From a virus, in IMG/VR virus record IMGVR_UViG_3300035663_000001, positions 1-64,000 of that record: a DNA stretch of 64,000 nucleotides; one strand, given 5' to 3'. The notes beneath the pieces were generated by a model that saw only the letters and a program-made list of their open reading frames with translations, was not told where the DNA came from and ran no database searches. The translations under genes and the position numbers were made by a program. Every line of letters starts with the position of its first letter. The first letter of the stretch is position 1. Shown here one piece after another: positions 9,315 to 18,382 of this stretch.

Positions 9315-10175
9315 ATGAGTTTTAAAGAAGAATATGCTAAATTTAAACAGCCTAGCCCAGAGCGAGAGCAATTCGTTCTAAAATTCATCAAGTCTTTGCC
9401 AAAAGAGCAAATTGTACGTAGCATGAAGCCTATTACTATTACTCGTCCTGATGGCGTTAAAATTACGTATAAAGTTATGCCGGACTATGTGATGATAGAA
9501 GGTATGCGAGTGCCTATGTCAGGAGCAACGGCTCAAAAAGTAGCCGACCATTTTGGATTAAGTTTACCTACAGCCGCTATTGCTAAAGAAATTTATCAAA
9601 ATGCTGATGTCAAAGTCGAGGCCAAACCATTAAGCGGTTCTGGCGTAGAAGTAGAGGGCAAACAATATTCTGGCCGAGGTGTTACCACCAAAGGTGTAGG
9701 TTATGCTCCTTTTGCTGTTAATTATAATGACAAAATCAATAATCAATTAAAAGAAAAAGGTGTCAAAGGAGATGAAATTGTTTCCGGCTTTGCTAAAGAT
9801 ATTATTGCTCCAGTTAAACCAGGACAATTAGGATTGTACGGACTATTTGATAGTAAAGGAAAGCCCATTCAAGGTGGAACAGGCTCCACTCCACATGATA
9901 CTTCGATCCATACAGAATATGGATCCTTTGTGAGACTGGTTTCACCAGATGCAGTTATTACTTATCCAGATGGCAGAACAGAAAAAAAACCATTAAAAGA
10001 TGTGTATCAAATATCTAGATACAATGAACCTTTAACGCCATCTGCTCCAGTAGCATCTAAACCTAGTTCTAATGAAAAAATAGTAAATTATCAACCTAGT
10101 AAACAACAAACTGGAAGAATGCAATTATTAAATAGAATTGATGCTATTCTCAGTCAATATAAGGATTTAGCTTAG
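9315..10175 (+). CDS. hypothetical protein, MPDY-motif family, paralogue B
   Basis: A 286-residue protein with YKVMPDYVMIEG, VPMSGATAQKVADHF and LPTAAIAKEIY, matching paralogue A. After it come a Gly-rich region (about 110-135) and a low-complexity Pro/Ser tail. It converges with infA, the two genes overlapping by 4 bases at their 3' ends. Role unknown. Confidence 0.75.
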   Translation: MSFKEEYAKFKQPSPEREQFVLKFIKSLPKEQIVRSMKPITITRPDGVKITYKVMPDYVMIEGMRVPMSGATAQKVADHFGLSLPTAAIAKEIYQNADVKVEAKPLSGSGVEVEGKQYSGRGVTTKGVGYAPFAVNYNDKINNQLKEKGVKGDEIVSGFAKDIIAPVKPGQLGLYGLFDSKGKPIQGGTGSTPHDTSIHTEYGSFVRLVSPDAVITYPDGRTEKKPLKDVYQISRYNEPLTPSAPVASKPSSNEKIVNYQPSKQQTGRMQLLNRIDAILSQYKDLA

Positions 10176-10399
10176 CTTTTATATCGATAAATAATTCTTC
10201 CTTGAGTAGTGTCATATTCACTGACCTCTACTTTAACTTGATCTCCGACTAAGATTTTGACAGAATTCATTCGAATTTTACCGCTAAGAGTACATAACAC
10301 AGTTAAATTGTCATTTACTGCTACTTTAAATTTACCTTTATTGGCGTCAATTACTGTTCCATCAAATTCTAATCGTGCACGTTCTGTTGTGTTGTTCAT
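10172..10399 (-). CDS. infA: translation initiation factor IF-1
   Basis: A 75-residue OB-fold protein with the IF-1 pattern: FDGTVIDANKGKFKVAV, CTLSGKIRMNSVKILVGDQVKV and a C-terminal TQGRIIYRYK. Bacterial IF-1 is about 72 residues and binds the 30S A site. It is the 3' gene of a minus-strand set and overlaps the upstream gene by 4 bases. A phage copy could bias initiation towards phage messages; that is inference. Confidence 0.88.
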   Translation of the reverse strand: MNNTTERARLEFDGTVIDANKGKFKVAVNDNLTVLCTLSGKIRMNSVKILVGDQVKVEVSEYDTTQGRIIYRYKS

Positions 10400-11055
10400 G
10401 AAGTCGTTTTTTCTTTCGTCAAAAAGTTAAATATTTCTGGGTATTTACGATCTAACATAGATAGTAATACCTGATTAACTGGATGATAACTTAACCACTC
10501 GCCTGCCACGAGACAAGGGAGGTCCGTTTTTTCTTTAATTGATAAATTTTTAAAATACCGCAAATGACGATGTTGGATCATAAATAATAACCGGGGCACA
10601 CCTAACCACAAGGAAGACATCTGTGTCCATTGTTGATTATAATACAAATAACTTCTAAAGTAATTATCTATTCCTAGAAAGGTAATCCAGATCATATCTT
10701 GTTGAGTATCTTCCTCTTTACCTAATAATAGGTAGAAAAGATTACTCATTTTAGCAATTTTATTTAAAGATAAACCATAATATAAGTCTGTATTTTCTGT
10801 TTTTGGAATTTGTAAATCATTAAAAATGATTGCCACTTTCTTTTTCTTCTTTTTTAGAAGTAAAGAGTTATGATATTCATCTATCCAATGTTGAAAAAGT
10901 TCTAACTTATTTTTTTTATTTAGCAAATATTCTAATGGTTTCAGTCGACAAGCTTTTAATAAAAAAGCTAAGTCATCAATTTCTGTAAATTTTTCCATGA
11001 ATAGTAAATGCTTTTCTAATTGAAAATATAAGTTATCTGCACTAATAATCTTCAT
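10396..11055 (-). CDS. hypothetical protein
   Basis: A 219-residue, Leu- and Lys-rich, probably helical protein with a KKKKKK stretch near residue 70. It overlaps both infA and the exonuclease gene by 4 bases or so, placing it in one operon with a translation factor and a nuclease. Not recognised. Confidence 0.7.
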   Translation of the reverse strand: MKIISADNLYFQLEKHLLFMEKFTEIDDLAFLLKACRLKPLEYLLNKKNKLELFQHWIDEYHNSLLLKKKKKKVAIIFNDLQIPKTENTDLYYGLSLNKIAKMSNLFYLLLGKEEDTQQDMIWITFLGIDNYFRSYLYYNQQWTQMSSLWLGVPRLLFMIQHRHLRYFKNLSIKEKTDLPCLVAGEWLSYHPVNQVLLSMLDRKYPEIFNFLTKEKTTS

Positions 11056-11711
11056 AAATCCAATAATGACGGATCTAAACCTTCTTCAGAAGAAGCTATT
11101 AAATTATGAATTTCTGTTTTAATAAAGGGTAAATAATCTACTTTTTTTTCTTCAATTAAGTTTCTATATAAGAGATAAGTATTTCGACTATCTACTTTAG
11201 CATTATGGGCCTCGGATAATTTTTTAATTCCCATCATATCACAGCACGCGTGTAATTGGGTACTAACACGCCCAGAAGCAGTTTTGACAATCTTTAATTG
11301 ACTATTATCTGTTTTTCTTAAAAACTCTTTAGTTAAGGAAATGGTATCTAACCACAAGTTAGCCGGAAATTGTTTCCCACATTGTTCCCATAGTGCATGT
11401 AAAAATTTTCTATCAAAAGCTGCATTATGAGCCACAATACATCGATGATGCGGAGTTAAACCATCTTCATTAAAGAACTTATCAGACTCTTCTACTACTT
11501 TTTCTTTATTAAAACCTTTTTCTAGATCAGCCATACTTTTTTTAGTAATAGCTAATGCATCAAAATTGGCTCTTTCTGGGTATTCACATCTAATTTGTCT
11601 CCATAATTGGACTCGATCTACAACTCTAACAATTCCAATTTCGGTCATTTCATGAAAATTAGATTTTAATCCAGTGGTTTCCGTATCTATTACGTAATAT
11701 ACTAATGACAT
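11052..11711 (-). CDS. DnaQ-like 3'-5' exonuclease (DEDDh)
   Basis: Residues 1-20 give the Exo I motif YVIDTETTGL, the middle gives Exo II (IVAHNAAFDRKFL), and AHNAKVDSRNTYLLY gives the Exo III His and Asp. About 219 residues fits a stand-alone proofreading-type exonuclease or oligoribonuclease-like enzyme. I start at the ATG giving MSLVYYV, which has GGAAGTG just before it; another ATG lies 12 bases upstream. Confidence 0.85.
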   Translation of the reverse strand: MSLVYYVIDTETTGLKSNFHEMTEIGIVRVVDRVQLWRQIRCEYPERANFDALAITKKSMADLEKGFNKEKVVEESDKFFNEDGLTPHHRCIVAHNAAFDRKFLHALWEQCGKQFPANLWLDTISLTKEFLRKTDNSQLKIVKTASGRVSTQLHACCDMMGIKKLSEAHNAKVDSRNTYLLYRNLIEEKKVDYLPFIKTEIHNLIASSEEGLDPSLLDL

Positions 11712-11713
11712 TT

Positions 11714-12211
11714 TCACTTCCATTTCATTTGGTAAAATCCAGGCTTAGTAATAAAAATCGGTAATATACCTTTATCTTTATATTCTTGTTGTAACTTATT
11801 TGATAAGTATTGATATCCACTAATTGTTTTACGACAATGGTAAGATCCGCAATTACAATTCATTTTCCAAGTATCTAAACTATCAGTAGAACAAGTAGAG
11901 TAATCAAAAGTTATTTCAGTATTGGATGGAATCATATATATTGAATATAAGAAAGCCCTATTACCCACTACATGAACTAAACAATTAGGATTGCAACTAT
12001 GATTTACATAATCATCTAATTCTCCAGAGGGTCCTAAAAAACTATTATTTCCAATTTGGAGCACTTCTGACATATCGTAATATAATTTTTCTCTCGGGAT
12101 AATATCCCCTTTAAATTCTAAAATGCAAGCATTAGCTGCAATAGGAAGTTTAGTGAAAACTCCTTGTCCATTTTTACTGGGTTTAACTTCTAAATATTTA
12201 TAATTTATCAT
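11714..12211 (-). CDS. SET-domain protein (putative lysine methyltransferase)
   Basis: A 165-residue protein with the SET pattern: GQGVFTKLPIAANACILEFKG near the N-terminus, the pseudoknot motif YVNHSCNPNC, then EITFDYS and a post-SET Cys cluster (MNCNCGSYHC). These residues bind S-adenosylmethionine and form the lysine channel. Its substrate could be a host or phage protein. It ends 3 bases before the exonuclease start. Confidence 0.85.
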   Translation of the reverse strand: MINYKYLEVKPSKNGQGVFTKLPIAANACILEFKGDIIPREKLYYDMSEVLQIGNNSFLGPSGELDDYVNHSCNPNCLVHVVGNRAFLYSIYMIPSNTEITFDYSTCSTDSLDTWKMNCNCGSYHCRKTISGYQYLSNKLQQEYKDKGILPIFITKPGFYQMKWK

Positions 12212-12233
12212 TCTTGTATCCTAAAATATTGCT

Positions 12234-12551
12234 TTACCATAAAGCTTTTAACTTAACTGCTCTTAAATATTCTTCTTCAGAATATTCTTTACCTTGAAGC
12301 CACCAAGATTTACGACCATCAACATTTTCTATTGCTGGGCCATCTTCTCGATGAATTTTGCCATTAATCCACCATTCTTTATCTCCATTAGCCCATTCAA
12401 TAGCTGGGCCATCTTCTCGATGATGTTGACCATAAGAATACCACTCTTTATCTCCATTAAGCCGGTCTACTGCTGGACCATCTTCTCGATGTAATCGACC
12501 ATTCCAATAGTGTTTTTTAGTTCCATCTTTATGTTTTATAATTTCTTGCAT
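12234..12551 (-). CDS. HREDGPA-repeat protein, 3 repeats
   Basis: A 105-residue protein starting MQEIIKHKDGTKKHYWNG, tail YLRAVKLKALW. It is the 3' member of the second minus-strand cluster, followed 23 bases later by the SET gene. Confidence 0.85.
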   Translation of the reverse strand: MQEIIKHKDGTKKHYWNGRLHREDGPAVDRLNGDKEWYSYGQHHREDGPAIEWANGDKEWWINGKIHREDGPAIENVDGRKSWWLQGKEYSEEEYLRAVKLKALW

Positions 12552-12554
12552 ATT

Positions 12555-12953
12555 TCACCACAAAGCTTTTAATTTAACCATTCGCCAATACTCTTCTTCG
12601 GTATATTGTTTACTTTGAAGAAACCAACATTTAGGTCCAGAAGCCCATTCTATGGCAGGTCCATCTTCTCGATGTAGTTTACCATGAAGATACCAAACTT
12701 TATCTCCATTAGCACGTTCTACCGCAGGTCCATCTTCTCGATGGATTTTTCCATGATAATACCACTCTTTAGATCCATCAGCATATTCTCTCGCTGGACC
12801 ATCTTCTCGATGACATTTGCCATGAAGAAGCCACCATTTATCTCCATTAGCATATTCTACTGCTGGCCCACTTTCTCGATGTAATCGACCATTCCAATAG
12901 TATTCTTTAGTGCCTAATTTATCTATCTTTATTTCTTGCATAACTTTTACCAC
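12555..12953 (-). CDS. HREDGPA-repeat protein, 4 repeats
   Basis: A 132-residue protein; the first repeat is HRESGPA, the others canonical. Tail YWRMVKLKALW. The start may be the internal MQEIKIDKLG, as in relatives, rather than MVKVMQEI. Confidence 0.85.
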   Translation of the reverse strand: MVKVMQEIKIDKLGTKEYYWNGRLHRESGPAVEYANGDKWWLLHGKCHREDGPAREYADGSKEWYYHGKIHREDGPAVERANGDKVWYLHGKLHREDGPAIEWASGPKCWFLQSKQYTEEEYWRMVKLKALW

Positions 12954-13447
12954 AAAGCTTTTAACTTAACCATTCTCCAATATTCTTCTTCTGTATATTC
13001 TGTATCTTGAAGATACCATTCTTTAGTTCCATCACCCCATTCTATAGCTGGTCCATTTTCTCGATGGTATTGACCATTCAGAAACCACTGTTTTTCTCCA
13101 TTAGTATATTCTAATGCTGGACCATCAACTCGATGTAGTTGACCATAAATACACCACTCTTTATTTCCATTAGCACATTCTATGGCTGGACCATCTTCTC
13201 GATGTAATTTATCACGAATCCACCATTCTTTTTTACCATTAGAATCTTCTACTGCTGGACCATCTGTTCGATGTAATTCGTCATGAATGTACCACTCTTT
13301 AGTTCCATCAGCATATTCTGCTGCTGGACCATCTGTTCGATGTAATTTTCCATTTAACATCCAATACTTATTGCCAATTATATCTATCTTTACTACAGGC
13401 TGTGCAGATTTAGACCGCTTTTTAATTTTCTTTTTCTTGATAGTCAT
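12947..13447 (-). CDS. HREDGPA-repeat protein, 5 repeats, basic N-terminus
   Basis: A 166-residue protein with a Lys-rich leader (KKKKIKKRSKSAQPVV) that resembles the linkers of the long-class proteins, joined to a short-class KLKALW tail. It may be a hybrid between the two architectures. Confidence 0.85.
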   Translation of the reverse strand: MTIKKKKIKKRSKSAQPVVKIDIIGNKYWMLNGKLHRTDGPAAEYADGTKEWYIHDELHRTDGPAVEDSNGKKEWWIRDKLHREDGPAIECANGNKEWCIYGQLHRVDGPALEYTNGEKQWFLNGQYHRENGPAIEWGDGTKEWYLQDTEYTEEEYWRMVKLKALW

Positions 13448-13481
13448 TTAATCTTTCAATAAAGTTATTTCTTGTATAAAC

Positions 13482-13814
13482 TTACCATAAAGTTTTTAAC
13501 TTAACTAATCGCCAATATTCTTCTTCTGCATATTGTTTACCTTGAAGGTACCAATGTTTGTGCCCGCCACCCCATTCTATAGCGGGACTATCTTCTCGAT
13601 GAAGTTGTCCATGACGATACCATTTTTTGGTTCCATTAATATATTCTACTGCTGGACCGTCTTCTCGATGGAGTTGACCATTCCAATAGTATTCTTTATT
13701 TCCATAAATATCTACCTTAACTTCTTGAATAAATTTACCACAAGCCGGACTATCTGCTAGATTAGCATATGCTATAGCCGGATCATCATCAATATCTACC
13801 TTAACTTCTTTCAC
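13482..13814 (-). CDS. HREDGPA-repeat protein, 2 repeats plus a decayed repeat
   Basis: A 110-residue protein. EVKVDI occurs twice, around residues 3-8 and 31-36, with a degenerate DDPAIAYAN between. The N-terminus therefore looks like an older gene start fused to a second one. Tail YWRLVKLKTLW. The 34 bases downstream hold a decayed MQEI-like start. Confidence 0.75.
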   Translation of the reverse strand: MKEVKVDIDDDPAIAYANLADSPACGKFIQEVKVDIYGNKEYYWNGQLHREDGPAVEYINGTKKWYRHGQLHREDSPAIEWGGGHKHWYLQGKQYAEEEYWRLVKLKTLW

Positions 13815-13824
13815 AATTAACCTC

Positions 13825-14058
13825 TTACCAAAAATTTTTAATAAATTTAATCATCAAACTGCCAGTTTGATACACTATCAATTTTAATTCTTTTCGGCCC
13901 GCTAATTTATGCTTGACAGAAATTGGAGATTTCCCCTTAATCAAAGTCGCTGCCTCTTCCGCTGTTTCTGCTAACACTTGATAAGTTAAAGTCGCCGGCA
14001 ACAGACACTCCACCTTTACGTCAAACATAAATTTAGGCTTATTTTCTGGTTTCTTCAT
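13825..14058 (-). CDS. hypothetical protein
   Basis: A 77-residue protein with a Lys/Pro-rich start, a beta-rich core (VECLLPATLTYQVLAETAEEAATLI) and no known motif. It lies 3 bases after the HD-hydrolase gene and is probably co-translated. Confidence 0.65.
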   Translation of the reverse strand: MKKPENKPKFMFDVKVECLLPATLTYQVLAETAEEAATLIKGKSPISVKHKLAGRKELKLIVYQTGSLMIKFIKNFW

Positions 14059-14061
14059 ATT

Positions 14062-15219
14062 TTAGCCCTTAACAGTATCTAAATACTGATCATAAGCCTC
14101 TATTCCAGAGGTTAATTCAAAAAATCTCTTTAAAAACAATTGCTTAGACTCTTCCGGACTTAAAGCTATAATCTGAACAGGTAATGGTTCCATTTCTTGG
14201 ATCCAATCTGGTCGTAAAGAGGGCATCAAATCACGAGCCTCCGTCACTAATAATAACTTATCAGCTAACTTAACTGACTCCGGCTCTTCTCCTTCTAACC
14301 CAAATCTTTGACAAATGGCGGCTTGAACCTTCTTCTCAAATGATAAATATCCTTCAAATTTCCCGGACCTTTTCAAGGGTCGCGGAACATCAACCAAATA
14401 TGCTTCAGATCCATCGTGTAATAAGCCCCATAATGCATCTGACCGATCACATAGGTAGCTCACTAACACCGAATGCTGCGCCACTGAATAGAATTTCTTA
14501 ATATGTCCGCTAAATCGACATTGCATCGATAAGGCATGCGCAATGTCTTGAATAACAATAGCATTGACATTAGGATTGGTAGGATTAAACCGATATCCAG
14601 AAAAAGTTTGAATCCAAGCCTCATCCCGGTCATAATAATCTTTTCCCTCAGTATAGTTATTAGCTATCTCTGGACTGAGAGTCTTAAATTTATTAAGAGT
14701 ATATTCTTCGTATTTTTGGTACAAATTATTTATTTCTTGCTGTTGCTCCTGAGACAGCAACGGTTCTGGAGGCTCCGGTAAAGAATCACTAGTTATTGGC
14801 TGAGCTGGCAATTCAGATGCTTTAGGCACGGAAGCATTATCTTCTCTCCAAAAAGATCCAGTAAATTTATTAGAAGTGGGGCTTCTTAAATATTTAGAAT
14901 ACTTTCTCAATGTATCACTTATTTCTTGTAAGAATTCACCTTTTACTTGAGCAAAAGTTTCTTTATTCAGAATTTTTTGATATTCATCAAATACCTCTTC
15001 CATAGATAATGTCTCCGGGTTAAAACCTAACTGAGAATATCCATCTCCAACTGATGGGACTTTAAATTCCATCTCACAAAAAATTGGCCGATTCAAACTT
15101 TCGACCGAGAGAGTTGGAGTTCTTCGAAATGGTCCCCCAAATCTCGAAGTATTATTTTCGAGAGAAGCCGCGTCATCTACTCGTAAATTTTCTGCTAACT
15201 GATTAGTTGTCTCTTTCAT
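14062..15219 (-). CDS. HD-domain phosphohydrolase (YfbR-like) with N-terminal extension
   Basis: The C-terminal half has an HD metal site: YSVAQHSVLVSYL, then WGLLHDGSEAYLVDVPRPLK, and a distal Asp in VKLADKLLL. This matches the YfbR-type 5'-deoxynucleotidase family, which dephosphorylates dNMPs. About 200 N-terminal residues are unrecognised and low in conserved features. The start ATG overlaps the dut stop (ATGA) and has AAGGA upstream; a longer frame into dut was rejected for this reason. Confidence 0.8.
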   Translation of the reverse strand: MKETTNQLAENLRVDDAASLENNTSRFGGPFRRTPTLSVESLNRPIFCEMEFKVPSVGDGYSQLGFNPETLSMEEVFDEYQKILNKETFAQVKGEFLQEISDTLRKYSKYLRSPTSNKFTGSFWREDNASVPKASELPAQPITSDSLPEPPEPLLSQEQQQEINNLYQKYEEYTLNKFKTLSPEIANNYTEGKDYYDRDEAWIQTFSGYRFNPTNPNVNAIVIQDIAHALSMQCRFSGHIKKFYSVAQHSVLVSYLCDRSDALWGLLHDGSEAYLVDVPRPLKRSGKFEGYLSFEKKVQAAICQRFGLEGEEPESVKLADKLLLVTEARDLMPSLRPDWIQEMEPLPVQIIALSPEESKQLFLKRFFELTSGIEAYDQYLDTVKG

Positions 15220-15767
15220 ATTTTTCCTTGATCGGTAGATCCAAAGCCACCAGAGCCTCGAATCCCAGCTCGTTGTTGACATAATTGTTCATATTCTTGA
15301 TTGCTAACTTCTATTACCTGCATCTCTTCTCGACGCTTAGGGATTAATTGCCCAATCGCTTCTCCAAATTTTATTTCCAATTGATTTTTCATCATAAAAT
15401 CAGAGAACAGATAATTACTACCAATCAGTAGTTGACCTTTCCTTAAGGGAGGGAGGTACTGACATGCAAAAACTAATTCTCCTTCAAAGTTCTGATCAAT
15501 GGTGCCATATAAACTATGTAAATGCTTCTTGGCAAAGGTAGAAGAACGAGGCTTCAATTCATACCACCATCCCTCCGGACAAAAAGACCGAAAGCCTAAT
15601 GGAATTTTAATATGGTCAAAAGGCAATAATGTTACAGATTGGCGATCCATCAAAGCAGCTCTCACATCCCACCCCGAAGCTTGAGGCTCGGCCCGAGTTG
15701 GTAGAAATTGTTTGTCAGATTGTAAATCTTCTCGTAAAGCGAATTTAAAAATTGGTTGTTCCATCAT
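15216..15767 (-). CDS. dut: dUTP diphosphatase (trimeric dUTPase)
   Basis: It hydrolyses dUTP to dUMP, which feeds ThyX and keeps uracil out of DNA. All five motifs are present in order: SGWDVRA, PRSSTF, GTIDQNFEGEL, GEAIGQLI and the C-terminal RGSGGFGST. The 183-residue length is slightly above the usual 145-155. It is first in a three-gene minus-strand set with the HD hydrolase. Confidence 0.92.
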   Translation of the reverse strand: MMEQPIFKFALREDLQSDKQFLPTRAEPQASGWDVRAALMDRQSVTLLPFDHIKIPLGFRSFCPEGWWYELKPRSSTFAKKHLHSLYGTIDQNFEGELVFACQYLPPLRKGQLLIGSNYLFSDFMMKNQLEIKFGEAIGQLIPKRREEMQVIEVSNQEYEQLCQQRAGIRGSGGFGSTDQGKI

Positions 15768-15861
15768 GTTCCTTATGATAAATGTTAAAATTTTGTTGTC
15801 AAGACTCGATTAAGTTAAAAATTTATCGGGCTATTTTGGAATATTAAACAAGAGAGTCACC

Positions 15862-16353
15862 ATGCATATACCCGCCGCCATTATTTTTATCAATTTCGAT
15901 TTTAATTCCATTACCCAAACTACCCTCCACTCCCAACTCAAATTGTCAGAAATTATCACCAAAACTGAATTTGATGCCCGAATCACCGCTGATCCCAATT
16001 ATCCTGCCTCTCTCCAATTCAATAATCTAAGACTGTTAGTCACGCTCCCGACCTTACAAGATACTACTAATAGATCCTTATCCGATATTGTCCTGTTCTA
16101 TAAACAAGGTTTAGTGACAGTAGAAACGAATAAGTTTGGTCCGCCAGGTAATTCGTATGACCTGCAACGCATCAATATCTATGATCTCTTAAGAAGTGTC
16201 AATTCTCCAAATGTGATTGTTTTGCCCCAAACCTTCTCTAAACCAACTAAATTAGGTGGTATCGTGGTGGATCAATTGGCCGATTCAAGTGGTGTGCATG
16301 ACGCTAATCCAGATAATATCTATAATAATCCCGCCTTCATTAATCGAAAATAA
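15862..16353 (+). CDS. hypothetical protein
   Basis: A 163-residue protein of mixed composition with GAGAG before its ATG. The 95-base gap to dut is divergent, so it should carry promoters for both sides. No motif recognised. Confidence 0.7.
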   Translation: MHIPAAIIFINFDFNSITQTTLHSQLKLSEIITKTEFDARITADPNYPASLQFNNLRLLVTLPTLQDTTNRSLSDIVLFYKQGLVTVETNKFGPPGNSYDLQRINIYDLLRSVNSPNVIVLPQTFSKPTKLGGIVVDQLADSSGVHDANPDNIYNNPAFINRK

Positions 16354-16406
16354 CCAGGGCATATCGACATATCTTTGGAGTAGTCTTTTTCATCATGTGA
16401 GAAAAT

Positions 16407-17033
16407 ATGAAACATAATCAGCTGATCAAAAAAGTAGAAGTCTTTGAAAAATTAGCCCTGTATGGCGACCGTTCTAGCTTTTTAAAAGCATTAGCCCAAT
16501 CAGTAGATAGTGAGACCCAACAAGTCTTACAACAAATAAAAGATACCTTATTACAAGCTAATGTTAAAAATGAAAAACTATTCAATCTATTAAATAATGG
16601 AATTATGTTTCCATCACAAGGCTTAAAAGCCCAAGAGATTATCACTGCTCTTAATAATTTAACATATCGTAATACTAATACGACCGCTGATGATGCCTTG
16701 AAAAAAGCACAACAATTAGCTCAACAATTAATGACGGCTCCCAGAGAAATGCCGGCGACTGTCAGTCCATCCACTAAATCTCCTACCTTTCAAGTCACCC
16801 CCGACCAACAACGAGCCCTCGGTAAAATCTTAACCTTAAAAGGTTTTGGCGTCCCCATCAAAACGGATGGTATCTTCGGCCCCGAAACTCAACAAGCCTT
16901 GAAATTATTTAAAGAAAAAGTATTAGATAACTACCAAAATTATACCGATGCCGAAGCTTTGCATTGGGCCGAAATGTTAATGGAACTTCCACAATATAAA
17001 AATAGCCCCATGTTTGAAGAAGATGTGCTGTAA
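16407..17033 (+). CDS. protein with C-terminal peptidoglycan-binding-like domain
   Basis: A 208-residue protein. The last 80 residues (TPDQQRALGKILTLKGF, then TDGIFGPETQQALKLFKEKV) match the PG_binding_1 pattern of a three-helix domain found in lysins and tail proteins. The N-terminal part is helical and unknown. A role in the virion or lysis is plausible but no catalytic domain is seen. Confidence 0.7.
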   Translation: MKHNQLIKKVEVFEKLALYGDRSSFLKALAQSVDSETQQVLQQIKDTLLQANVKNEKLFNLLNNGIMFPSQGLKAQEIITALNNLTYRNTNTTADDALKKAQQLAQQLMTAPREMPATVSPSTKSPTFQVTPDQQRALGKILTLKGFGVPIKTDGIFGPETQQALKLFKEKVLDNYQNYTDAEALHWAEMLMELPQYKNSPMFEEDVL

Positions 17034-17124
17034 AAACTCTTAGTGTCAAGAGTAGATTAGTTAGGACTCACTATCAGGTCCGTTAGTTCGATAGTACACT
17101 CATTACAACTAAATAATTATCTTA

Positions 17125-17158
17125 AATAGCGATAACCTAAAAATTATCGCTATTTTTT
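17125..17158. terminator. bidirectional intrinsic terminator
   Basis: An 11-bp stem (17125-17135 with 17144-17154) is followed by a T-run on the plus strand and preceded by A-rich sequence for the minus strand. It separates the convergent genes ending at 17033 and 17227. Confidence 0.75.
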
Positions 17159-17226
17159 CTCATTCTCCAACCGTCTCTCGACACTTGATCGGGATATATC
17201 ATAGGGAAAGGTGCTTAGGTCGATCT

Positions 17227-17637
17227 CTACAGTAAATAAGCCATCTTCTGGATCCCTTGAATCCACCGAATGATCTCTACTACTACCTGCTCCGGGATCT
17301 TCTCCCCTTGCCCAGACATATTAAAATATGTTAACCAGTCTTGATTCTTAAACCGAAAGTCTTCCTGAACCCGAAATTTAATATGTAAGGTACTTTCTTT
17401 ACCCATTAAACAAACTCGTGTCTGTTCCCAGAGATTAACATCTAATTCCCGAGTCTCTCCTACCCAACGACATCTTAATAAGAAGGCCCCAATAATAAAT
17501 TGTCCGCCCAATTGTAACTCGGCTAAAATTTGATCTTCTGTCATCTCACTTAAGTCAATGACTAGATGACTGCGCTTTATTTTCTCCATTTGCTCTCGAT
17601 GATTCTTTGGCCAATCTAAATATTTTCTACTTCTCAA
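17227..17637 (-). CDS. hypothetical protein
   Basis: A 136-residue protein with a basic N-terminus and no recognised motif. It diverges from the CPxC gene cluster across only 30 bases. Confidence 0.65.
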   Translation of the reverse strand: MRSRKYLDWPKNHREQMEKIKRSHLVIDLSEMTEDQILAELQLGGQFIIGAFLLRCRWVGETRELDVNLWEQTRVCLMGKESTLHIKFRVQEDFRFKNQDWLTYFNMSGQGEKIPEQVVVEIIRWIQGIQKMAYLL

Positions 17638-17667
17638 AATGTGCTCCTACCGCTATATATATGAGAT

Positions 17668-18321
17668 ATGTATCTCAAAAAATTTATCCAGCCCATTAAA
17701 TATTGCCCCATCTGCCACAATAAATTAACCCTGTACGCCCAACCCACCATCTCCATCTTTAATTATCTTAATGTATATGTCCAAAATTTACCGCCCCGTA
17801 ATAATATCCTTACCCTCCAACCGCTGGAACATAAAGGTCTTCCCTTTCAATTAGACCTCCATAAAGATACTATCAAAATTAGTCCCCATGACACCACGCT
17901 CCATAATATGGAAGAAATTTATTTTTATTACCTCTGTAATCCCTCCGCCATCATCGCCGAACAACAAAATTCTTCCCTGGAAATTAATATGAATCAAGGC
18001 TGCTTCCTCCAAGAATCATTCTTCTTTTTAAGAAAAAATAAATTCTTAACCCCATGGTATTCTCATAAAACTCCTCCACATTGGAACGCCGTCCTGGAAG
18101 AATATTACTCCATCCCCAATCCCCAAGAAAATAATGTCTTCGTCATCCAAATGTGGAGAGAAAATAGTAAAACTAAATATCAATTGCTCTTCTCCCAAGT
18201 CCCCGAAACTATCTCCCCCTTGAAAATTTCTCTCCCAGATACTACCAATATCTCCGAATTACTCCAACTCCCTCGCCCCCAATTATTAAAAAAATTACAC
18301 ACCTATGTCCTGCTATCTTAA
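17668..18321 (+). CDS. CPxC-motif protein 1 of a five-paralogue array
   Basis: A 217-residue protein with YCPICHNKL near residue 17, half of a possible zinc ribbon, a beta-rich middle and a helical tail (PQLLKKLHTYVLLS). The four following genes share this plan. Codons are C- and T-rich and poor in G, unlike the 2-15 kb genes. Confidence 0.75.
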   Translation: MYLKKFIQPIKYCPICHNKLTLYAQPTISIFNYLNVYVQNLPPRNNILTLQPLEHKGLPFQLDLHKDTIKISPHDTTLHNMEEIYFYYLCNPSAIIAEQQNSSLEINMNQGCFLQESFFFLRKNKFLTPWYSHKTPPHWNAVLEEYYSIPNPQENNVFVIQMWRENSKTKYQLLFSQVPETISPLKISLPDTTNISELLQLPRPQLLKKLHTYVLLS

Positions 18322-18382
18322 AAAATTATCCCCCTCTTGACCTACCCACTCGTAAGCTTTACCTTTTTACCCAGAGACCTCC

